From assembly GCA_964565765.1 (NCBI GenBank), contig CAZMGF010000009.1, positions 1 through 64,000 of the forward strand: 64,000 nt of DNA, written 5' to 3'. Below, one piece after another: positions 53,510 through 61,723 of the stretch. The notes beneath the pieces are model-generated. The model saw only the letters and a list, made by a program, of their open reading frames with translations. It did no database searches and was not told the DNA's origin. The position numbers and the translations under genes were made by a program. Source of the DNA: Bog-1181 sp964565765 (GTDB lineage Bacteria > Oederibacteriota > PGYV01 > Palsa-1178). Position 1 is the first letter of the stretch. Every line of letters starts with the position of its first letter.

Positions 53510-56500
53510 TTGAAAAAAATTGTATTTCTTTTTTTTACTGTTTTAATATTTTCCACACTATCTTTTGCGGCTGTGACGGTTAATATTAATTCCTATTACC
53601 CGCTTGCTTCCGGCCCCAATATGCCTTTTCCACAATTTATAAATTATAACGCCGGTTTTACCCAGACCCTTTACACCTTATCAGACACAAACCACCAGCC
53701 GGAAGGCGTATCCCACGCGGAAATGGAAAAATGGATGCGGGACGCCTGGCAGATAGACGCCAACAGGTTTTTAAACAACGGCACCATCACCTACCAGCTC
53801 GCCTCTGGAACTGGCGTTGCAATTCCTTTGATAGATTACAATTCCACATGCGGGGACTGCTCTGAAAGCGCCGGTTATTATCTTTTATCTGCCGCTTTAA
53901 TGGGGGATAAGCAGACTTTCGACGGAATATGGTTTAATCTTGTTGAAACAAACCGCCTTATGAACGCATACAGGTATTCTGACGGTACATGGATATCGAG
54001 GGGCACGGGAAGGGACGCGGAAGCCTTAAGTTTTCTTTCTGTATACGCGCCGCCTGGTGATTCCGCGACAGACGGCGATATGGACACGGCAATGGCCATG
54101 CTCATAGCCTGGAAGCAGTGGGGTGATTTCACGGGATATTACGCCGCGGGCGGGCAGGGTCCGGAGACGAATTCAGGGGGGTTAAAGGCGATAAAATATA
54201 AAGCTATGGCGCTGGCTTCCATAAGGTTCCTTGTCGCGCTTGGAGAACAGAACGGACAAAATTTTGATGTCAATGCGTGGATGTCCGGGGATATAGATTT
54301 TGACGGATATTATAAGGGAGGGCAGAGCTGGAGCGAGGTTACAAACGCCGTAATACCTTCTGGAACCGGAGCGGTATGCGGCCCTGTTAACGGGCCGTTT
54401 TACGCGGGGCCCAGGCCGAACAGCTGGTATGATTATACGGGGGCATCATACCTGCGCTGCTTCGCGAATGCCCTCACAGTAAACGCCGACCCGCAGGATC
54501 TCGCCGCCACCCTTACATGGTGCAACGGGGTGTCAACCGGGAGCTGGAACGTTACACAATTCCAGAGGGCCGCAGCCGCCAGCGCCTGGCTCCAGGGACA
54601 ACTTAACGCTTACACATTTCCGGTGGCGGGTGATTATACGGTAAACGGCTCCGCGGCTGTATTTAACGCAACTGTTGATTCTGAGGGCGAAGACTTCCGC
54701 AGTATATGGAGGAACACGCTTGACTATATGCTCTACGGAAATCCGGCTAACAGCTGGAATCCTGCTACAAATTCAATAATAGCAGGAACCGGCAATACAT
54801 ATGAACATGACGCCGCCACAAAAGTATATAATTTTCTTAAAAATTACGCCAACTGCCTTCAGCCGGGAACTTACTCCCTCCATTTTGGAATCCCTGAAAT
54901 GATCGCGGACAATTATTCCACAGGAGGCACTCCGGATACTACGGATCATATTCCGTATCTACTGGGCACCGCCAGTATTTCAATACTGATATCCCAGGAT
55001 TTCCCTTTTATGGAAAGATGGTTCAGGGAACTCTGTACATTATGGGACTCGGATAACAACGGCACCGGGGTACAGACCGGATACCTCACTTCTTCGCCGA
55101 AATATTTTCATGATTTTTTCAGGCTCCTCGGGCTCATGGTATTATCCGGCAATTACATAGATCCGATGAATTTTAACCCCCAGCCAAACATGAAAATTTA
55201 CGACGCGGTCAGCAAAACATACGCGTTTCCTGGAGATCTTGTCACGTACTGGCTGAATTTCAGGAACTACGGCTCGGTTGACGCGGCAAATGTTGTCATA
55301 ACGGATAATATACCATCGGCCTTTACTTATGTTTCGGCCACTGATGTGCCGGGTGGATCCCACAGCGGCGGCGGTTCATCCGTTACCTGGAATCTTGGAA
55401 CAGTCACGGGCCTGCACACGCAGAATTACGCGTCAACGGCCGGAGGCGTGACCCTTGTCGTAAGCGTCAACAGCAATGCCGCGCAGGGCCGCTACTGTAA
55501 CGCGGCTTCAATCGCCTGTTCAAACGGAACAGGCTGGACCGCCAATGAATATCCGAACGAAGTCTCTTATATAATGAAAAGGAACTGCGTGGATATTGTG
55601 CCCGCGGCGCTGACAATTACAAAGACCGCGTCGGTTGCCTGGGCAAAGCCCGGAGACACCATCACTTATACTATAAATTACTGCAATTCTTCCTCGGCCG
55701 GATGGCTCGAGGGAGGCAGGTCCGGAGTAATATTTTCCATAGGTGCGGTAAACAATAGCGGAGCGAAGGATTTTACTTCGATTGTCATGCGCGGCATGCA
55801 TTCAGCCTCGGAGCCGTGGATTGACTGGGGCAATTACAGGCTTTCATATTTCATTTACGGCCAGGGGCAGGGTTTTGCGCTCCATGAGAACCGCGTGGAA
55901 GGAACGACAGGCATAACCGTTACAACCGAAACTCTTGAACCTGGATGCACGGATATGGTAAACGGGACCGGCTGCTGGGACCAGAGGCTTATTATACAGA
56001 ATAACCCTTCGGTATCAATGCCGACACATCTACTTATGAAGTTTTTCAATAATCTGCCGAATATGCATTATCCCGACGGGATACTGACTTATGGCGGGAC
56101 AGGAACGCTTAATCCGCTATTATTTCAGCTGGATCTTTATACTAATCCTGACGTTACCACCCATGATTTTACAAAAGACTATTCAGCACTGCCGTACACA
56201 GGAGCTTATGCATATAAGGATGCCGGCGATGCCGCGCCGACGTGCCTGCTTTATCCTATCGGCGAGGATTATACCCTGGGCGACCCCGGGGTTAATGTGC
56301 CTAAGATAAACAGGGATTCATGCGACGGCGCGAATCCTATGATAACAAACGTGCTCATTGAGGAATGGGACGGTTATTGCTGGCGCAGGGTTTACGGCAA
56401 CGGGCCTCAGCCGGGCAGGGAGATTTCAAATGTTGTACTGATGGATTCACTGCCGACAAACCTTAACTGGGGCGGATTTATAGGCGCCACGCCGCCGGGC

Positions 56501-57803
56501 GCGTACAACACCACAAACAGGACAATGACCTGGGACATCGGCAATATGTTAATCAACCAGTGCGGGCAGGTGCAATACTGGGCAACCGCCGGTGGCAGCT
56601 GCCCGTCAGCAACGACGCTATCCGCCATAAATACGGCATTTATTCAGGGCACAAACGAGGCGCCCGTTGCGGATTCGGCGACTGTTTCAATAAGCTGCAG
56701 CGCGCCGCCGCCGCAGCTTGCGCCTTCCTCTCTAACAAAGACAGCCAATGCAGCTAATTATAATACCGGTGATAATATAACTTACACAATAAATTACACC
56801 AATACCGCGGGTTCCGTGGTTGATTCATCGGCAGACGGCACCATACTTTCTTCAGGGGCAAACTGGACCCTTGACAGCGGAAGCGCCGACACATACAGCG
56901 CCGGAGGAATCGGGCTGCCGGCGGTAACAAGCAAGTCACACTATAATTATTCCAACGGTATAAACGGTGAAATACTTGCAAGCGTTAATATGACCAATAA
57001 TACCTCCAATTTCGGCATTTATTTCAGGAACACAATGGCTTTTACACTTCAGATTACAGGCATTGGAACGTCGTGCCCGATTACAATATGGAACGGGACG
57101 ACGGCTGTGGCAACCGGCAACGTGTCCTTTATATCCCTGGATATAGATCTTAGGATAGACCTGATCGGGCCCACAGTGAACGTTTACATCAAGGACCGTT
57201 CCGCTTCAACCTGGAACGTGCTTCCCACCATTTCATACACAACGGCCCCGCTGACCGCGGGTTATGTGGGAATAATGAACGGCAATCCGGGGGGAGGGGC
57301 CGCATATGGAGGGCATACATTTATATCATGGTACACAGCCATGGATACAGCCTATAATGTCTCCTTTTATGACACTGTGCCCGGGGGAATAAATTTCACA
57401 TCGGCCTTTAACGGCGGAACAATTACAGCCGGGGCAGTAACATGGCCGGTGGTTGTATCAATGACTGCCGGGCAGTCAGAGTCTTTTTCCTGGGTGGGTT
57501 CTGTTACAACCACATGCACTGATATTTATAATACAGCGTACGCGGTTCCAAGAGGCGTCACATATACAGTCGGGGACCGTATGTCGGTCCACGTCAACTG
57601 CGGTGCGACAACGCCGACGTTTACGCCGACAAAGACAATGACGTTTANNNNNNNNNNNNNNNNNNNNNNNNNNNNNNNNNNNNNNNNNNNNNNNNNNNNN
57701 NNNNNNNNNNNNNNNNNNNNNNNNNNNNNNNNNNNNNNNNNNNNNNNACCAGGCAAGCGGGCAGGTAAAGAAGGGCAAGCTCTTTGTTATTAACGGGAAT
57801 TAA
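53510..57803 (+). CDS. Second giant exported GH8-type protein, interrupted by a scaffold gap
   Basis: Starts at TTG (GAGGGG upstream, MKK plus a hydrophobic signal peptide). Same architecture as the previous gene: GH8 domain with E119 (SESAGY), T-D188-G-D190-M-D and E-D395-F-R-S-I-W-R; DUF11 units; the insert with EEWDGYCWRRVYGNGPQPGRE; and a DUF11 with LamG-like insert. The known 5' part ends in TFTPTKTMTF at 57647, then come 100 N. After the gap the sequence is identical to the end of the previous gene, giving QASGQVKKGKLFVINGN and TAA at 57801-57803. Reading straight through the N run gives a wrong frame for the last residues, so the gap length is not real. By analogy about 468 codons are missing. 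Probably a tandem duplicate working on the same polymer. Confidence 0.83.
57648..57747. other. Assembly gap, exactly 100 N
   Basis: The round number is the usual placeholder for a gap of unknown size. Flanks match 51956-52010 (55 bases identical on the left) and the end of the preceding gene from 53415 (right), which are 1404 bases apart there, a multiple of three. Confidence 0.97.
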
Positions 57804-57945
57804 AAATTCAAAATGCAAAACCAAGAATTACAATTTAACAATTGAAAAGTAACAACAATTGGTGTTTTAATAACGACAATTTGTCTTGATTTCAGGGTTT
57901 GAAAGTTGTAATTTTTGGTTTTGAACTATAAATTTTAAATTTTTA
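57804..57945. repeat. AT-rich inverted-repeat element, copy 2 (MITE-like)
   Basis: About 142 bp; left arm runs AAATGCAAAACC then AAGAATTACAATT, right arm AAAGTTGTAATTTTTGG then TTTTGAACTATAAATT, imperfect inverted repeats of one another. Related to 24130-24267. Again placed directly after the stop codon of a large exported-protein gene; no coding capacity. Confidence 0.65.
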
Positions 57946-57988
57946 TGCTATCATTCTTCTATAATCCATATAAACAAGGGAGGCCATT

Positions 57989-59290
57989 ATGTTTAAATTT
58001 AAGAAAGCGCTTTTGTTGGTTGCGTTTCTAACCATGTCGTTGATCCTGGGTATAATGTTTTCTGGATGTGTAAAACCTGGAAGCAAAATTACGCTTCGCT
58101 GCGCTTTCTGGGGCGACACATCGGAAATAGAAATAATAAAAAAAAGTGTTGAAAATTTTAAAAAAGCCAATCCCGGCATTGATGTTAAGCTTGAAAGGCT
58201 GCCCGCCGGCGACGCTTATACGGAAAAAATTGTAACGCAGATTGCCGGAGGAAATTCCGTCGATGTTATGTTTGTAAACGCCGAGCAGTTTTATATATAC
58301 GCGAAAAAAGGGATTTTACTCCCGCTGAATGATTTTGTTTCCAGGGACAATATGCCTGTAAATAAATTTTATCCGAAAATAATAGAAAAATTTACGGTTG
58401 ATAAAAATCTGTATGTGCTGCCGCGTGATATTGCCCCGGTATGCGTGGTTTTTTATAACAAGGAAATATTCAACGCGAACGGCCTTAAATATCCCGGCGA
58501 GGACTGGAACTGGGATAATATGCGCAGCCTGGCCGCTAAAATGACGAAGAAAAACAGCGACGGGTCAACAACATTCGGATTCGCGGATGAGTGGGGAATA
58601 TGGGAACCGTTTGTGTTGTCAAACGGAGGCAGGCTTGTAGACGACCTGAAAAAGCCGTCGAAATGCCTCCTTGATTCGCCGGAGGCTCTGGCAGCTTTCG
58701 GATACAGGCAGGACCTTATGTATAAATATAAAGTTATGCCGTCGCCTTCACAGCTCAGCGCCATGGGCGGGGTGGGCGCGGCCGATCTTTTTGTCAACGG
58801 AAAAGCCGCCATGTTCCTTTCCGGAATATGGAAAACACCCTATTTCAGGCAGACGGTAAAATTTGACTGGGACGCCCAGGTTTTTCCAGAGGGGCCCGCA
58901 GGCGGGCGCGGCTGGCTCGTGAGCGGCGGTGGATATTCAATTTTGAAATCCACAAAACATCCGGAAGAAGCATGGAAGCTTCTGACTTTTCTTGCCGGAG
59001 AAGAGGGGCAAAAAGCCCTGGCAATGACAGGCCTGGCGCAGCCGGCAATAAAGGCCATAGCGGAATCCGGCGCGTTCCTGGACGGCAAACCGCCGCTGTC
59101 CAAAAAATTCCTTCTGGACTCTGTTAATTACGGATGCTTTGCCCCGGATACGGACAAATGGCAGGAATCGCTGAATTCATACATATTTCCGGCGCTGGAT
59201 AAAATATGGGCAAATGAGAAGAAACCGTACCAGGTAATGCCGGACGCGGTGAAAAAAGTAAATAAGTTAATTAATGAAGCGGAAAAATAG
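57989..59290 (+). CDS. Sugar-type ABC transporter substrate-binding lipoprotein
   Basis: 433 residues, ATG after a strong AAGGGAGG site. Basic start, hydrophobic segment and lipobox MFSGC (Cys about 31) show a lipoprotein. The mature part is a family 1 extracellular solute-binding protein: FWGDTSEIEIIKKSVENF, VDVMFVNAEQFYIYAKKGILLPL, and VFYNKEIFNANGL are typical of sugar or oligosaccharide binders. TATAAT at 57960-57965 may be its -10. No permease or ATPase genes accompany it in the window, so its transporter is elsewhere. Next to GH8 enzymes, capture of released oligosaccharides is a sensible inference. Confidence 0.88.
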   Translation: MFKFKKALLLVAFLTMSLILGIMFSGCVKPGSKITLRCAFWGDTSEIEIIKKSVENFKKANPGIDVKLERLPAGDAYTEKIVTQIAGGNSVDVMFVNAEQFYIYAKKGILLPLNDFVSRDNMPVNKFYPKIIEKFTVDKNLYVLPRDIAPVCVVFYNKEIFNANGLKYPGEDWNWDNMRSLAAKMTKKNSDGSTTFGFADEWGIWEPFVLSNGGRLVDDLKKPSKCLLDSPEALAAFGYRQDLMYKYKVMPSPSQLSAMGGVGAADLFVNGKAAMFLSGIWKTPYFRQTVKFDWDAQVFPEGPAGGRGWLVSGGGYSILKSTKHPEEAWKLLTFLAGEEGQKALAMTGLAQPAIKAIAESGAFLDGKPPLSKKFLLDSVNYGCFAPDTDKWQESLNSYIFPALDKIWANEKKPYQVMPDAVKKVNKLINEAEK

Positions 59291-59323
59291 AGGAGAAAAG
59301 GAAAAAGGGTTTTATAAAATAGA

Positions 59324-59410
59324 TGGTGCGGATAGAGGGATTTGAACCCACACAAGCTTTCGCCCACTAGAACCTGAATCTAGCGCGTCTGCCAATTCCG
59401 CCATATCCGC
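59324..59410 (-). tRNA. tRNA-Leu (anticodon CAG)
   Basis: 87 bases including encoded CCA. Acceptor stem GCGGATA / TATCCGC, anticodon stem CTAGA / TCTAG around loop TTCAGGT giving anticodon CAG, an extended variable arm (GGGCGAAAGCTTGT region) as in class II tRNAs, and T loop GGTTCAAATCC. Reads CUG Leu codons. Confidence 0.95.
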
Positions 59411-59420
59411 ACGTGGATAT

Positions 59421-59449
59421 ATAATATAAAATATGGGGAAGAAATGCAA
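59421..59449 (-). promoter_or_regulatory. Promoter of the tRNA-Leu gene
   Basis: On the minus strand TTGCAT (59449-59444), 17 bp, TATTAT (59426-59421), ten bases before the first tRNA base. Confidence 0.65.
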
Positions 59450-59492
59450 GGGAAAACGGGATTTCTTTTCATTATAAAGATAAAAAATTTTA

Positions 59493-59501
59493 TGATATAA
59501 T
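59493..59501 (+). promoter_or_regulatory. Extended -10 promoter of ribD
   Basis: TGATATAAT with perfect TATAAT at 59496-59501. The expected start coincides with the ribD ATG at 59508, so the mRNA may be leaderless. Confidence 0.55.
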
Positions 59502-59507
59502 CATGCC

Positions 59508-60617
59508 ATGATAAAAAAAGATGAATTTTACATGCAAAAGGCCCTGGAGCTTGCCGCGCTCGGCACGGGGCATACCAGCCCCAACCCGATGGTAGGTTGT
59601 GTCATAGTAAAAAGCGGAAGGATAATTTCCGGCGGATGGCACAAAAAAGCCGGCATGCCCCATGCCGAAGCAGAAGCGCTGCTGAAAGCCGGAAAAAAAG
59701 CCAGGGGCGCCGACCTTTATGTCAACCTTGAACCCTGCTGCCATACAAACAAGAGAACCCCGCCATGTACGGATGCCATAATAAAAAGCGGCATAAGAAA
59801 AGTAATATCCGCGATGGTGGATCCGAATCCGGATGTTAATTCCCGCGGGTTTTCAATTCTTGAATCGGCGGGAATTAAGACCGTAACCGGGGTGCTGAAT
59901 AAAGAGGCGGCGTACCTGAACAGATTTTTTGTTAAAAATGTATCCAAAAAAAAACCATATATAATAATGAAAGCCGGAATGTCTCTTGACGGAAAGATTG
60001 CCCTTTCAAACGGGGCCTCACAGTGGATTACCGGCCCTGAATCAAGGGAGAATGACCAGAGCCTGCGGCGGGAATGCGACGCTATTGCGGTGGGCATAGG
60101 CACTGTATTAAAGGACAATCCTTTTCTGGACTGCAGGATAGACATGGCAAAAAAAATAAAAAAAATCATATTTGACAGCCGGGGGAGGCTCCCTGAAAAA
60201 TCAAATATTTTTAAACATTCAAAACCGGAAGATATTTTTCTCTTTACAACATCACTGGCGCGGAATAAAATAAAGCCCCTGATAAAGCGCGGAGTAAATG
60301 TTATAATCCAGGAAAGCTCCGGCGTAATTGATCTGGCCGGGGCATGCCGGGAAATTTACAGGCGGGGTATATGCTCCATGCTTGTTGAAGGCGGAAGCTC
60401 CCTGCACACTTCGTTTCTGAGGGAAAAACTTTACGATGAAGGCTGGCTCTATATAGCTCCGGTCTTTATCGGCTCCGACGGCCTGCCCGTATTCGGGCGG
60501 CTCGGTCTCGGAAAACTGGCGGATGCCGTAAATATTAAGCATCATGAGACAAGAAGGCTCGGCGACGACGTATTAATAAAAGGAGAAATAAGCTATGTTC
60601 AGCGGTATAGTCTATGA
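59508..60617 (+). CDS. ribD: Bifunctional riboflavin deaminase-reductase RibD
   Basis: 369 residues. N-terminal deaminase with H52-A-E54 and the Cys ligands in EPCCHTNKRTPPC (76-87 region); C-terminal reductase from about 148 (KPYIIMKAGMSLDGKIA, VEGGSSLHTSFLRE). It catalyses the second and third steps of riboflavin synthesis from GTP. No ribosome binding site precedes the ATG; the promoter lies so close that translation may be leaderless. Its end overlaps ribE by 23 bases. No FMN riboswitch fits in the 97-base gap before it. Confidence 0.95.
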   Translation: MIKKDEFYMQKALELAALGTGHTSPNPMVGCVIVKSGRIISGGWHKKAGMPHAEAEALLKAGKKARGADLYVNLEPCCHTNKRTPPCTDAIIKSGIRKVISAMVDPNPDVNSRGFSILESAGIKTVTGVLNKEAAYLNRFFVKNVSKKKPYIIMKAGMSLDGKIALSNGASQWITGPESRENDQSLRRECDAIAVGIGTVLKDNPFLDCRIDMAKKIKKIIFDSRGRLPEKSNIFKHSKPEDIFLFTTSLARNKIKPLIKRGVNVIIQESSGVIDLAGACREIYRRGICSMLVEGGSSLHTSFLREKLYDEGWLYIAPVFIGSDGLPVFGRLGLGKLADAVNIKHHETRRLGDDVLIKGEISYVQRYSL

Positions 60618-61200
60618 TACCGGAAAGATAAAGTCTTTAAGGCAGTCATCGGGCGGGGCGAAAATTGTCACTGTGTCCCTGAACAAGCCGCTTATAAAAC
60701 CTGAAAAAGGCATGTCAATTGCCGTTGACGGGGCCTGCCTGACGGCTGTTTCTTTCAGGGGGGCCAGGGAATTCTCCGCCGATATAAGCGCAGAAACCCT
60801 GAAGCGCACCACAATAGGGTTGAAGAAAACAGGCGACAATGTCAATGTGGAGCTGCCGCTTACTGCGGATAAATTTTTAAGCGGGCATCTTGTCCAGGGG
60901 CATGTGGACTGTACGGCAAAGGTAATCTCGCTGCAGAAAACAGGGCAGGGCGCCGTCCTTAAAGTCGGCTTTCCCCGGGAATACTCGAAATATATGATAG
61001 AAAAAGGGTCCGTAACGGTTTCCGGCATAAGCCTTACGGCTTATGATGTGTCGGACAGGGCTTTTACGGTATCGGTGATACCGGAAACATTAAAAGCCAC
61101 CATACTTAAGGATATTAAAACAGGCGATGAAATAAACCTTGAATTTGACCTTATCGGAAAATATGTGGAAAAATTTGTTAAAAATGGAAGGCAATCATGA
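60595..61200 (+). CDS. ribE: Riboflavin synthase, alpha chain
   Basis: 201 residues: two homologous barrel halves, each opening with the type FSGIV/G-H-L-V-Q-G-H-V-D pattern (first MFSGIVYDTGKIKSL, second LSGHLVQGHVDCTAKV) and IAVDGACLTA / VTVSGISLTAYDV. It converts two lumazine molecules into riboflavin and a pyrimidine. AAAAGGAG upstream lies inside ribD. Overlaps the next gene by four bases (ATGA). Confidence 0.95.
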   Translation: MFSGIVYDTGKIKSLRQSSGGAKIVTVSLNKPLIKPEKGMSIAVDGACLTAVSFRGAREFSADISAETLKRTTIGLKKTGDNVNVELPLTADKFLSGHLVQGHVDCTAKVISLQKTGQGAVLKVGFPREYSKYMIEKGSVTVSGISLTAYDVSDRAFTVSVIPETLKATILKDIKTGDEINLEFDLIGKYVEKFVKNGRQS

Positions 61201-61685
61201 GGATAAATGAGCCTTTCAGGCCGCTCGGCGATGATGACAAGCCGCGCCTGAACAAGAACAAAAGAATAGCCGGAAGAAAGGAATCAAAAAGCGTCGGCCG
61301 CGATGTTGTCAATAACCTGAATTTTATGAAAGAACTGGACAATGCCGCGGAAGAACAGCTGAAAATGTCGCTTGACCAGCTTGTGGAAGAAATCAACGGC
61401 CAGGCAAAGCAGCTCGCCCACCACAGGACATTTGAGGAGCTGGACAAATACAAAAAAATGGTAAAAAGTTTTATGGACCAGGCCATAAAAAAAATATACA
61501 CAATCAGAATTTCGGATTCCTCAAAGCTTATGATAAAAAGAAAAAAAGTGTATATAATTGTTGATATGGTGGACAGGGAACTTGAAAAACTTACAAAGAT
61601 GCTGCTTGAATCCCAGTCTGACAGCCTTGATATTCTTGCCGCACTGGACAGGATACGCGGGATGCTTGTGGACATGTATTCCTGA
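61197..61685 (+). CDS. YaaR/DUF327 family protein
   Basis: 162 residues, cytoplasmic, largely helical. ELVEEINGQAKQLAHHRT-type stretch, FEELDKYKKMVKSFMDQAIKKIY and ILAALDRIRGMLVDMY at the C-terminus match the DUF327 (YaaR) family of Firmicutes and others. Function unknown. Translationally coupled to ribE by a four-base overlap and followed after 38 bases by ribBA, so it sits inside the riboflavin operon, a place where it is not normally expected. Confidence 0.82.
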   Translation: MRINEPFRPLGDDDKPRLNKNKRIAGRKESKSVGRDVVNNLNFMKELDNAAEEQLKMSLDQLVEEINGQAKQLAHHRTFEELDKYKKMVKSFMDQAIKKIYTIRISDSSKLMIKRKKVYIIVDMVDRELEKLTKMLLESQSDSLDILAALDRIRGMLVDMYS

Positions 61686-61723
61686 CGGATAAAAAACATC
61701 TTTAATAAAAGGAGCCGGAGAGT

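Noticed and set aside
60244..60594. Other small frames inside ribD
   Set aside because: They overlap a well-supported gene in other frames and lack motifs.
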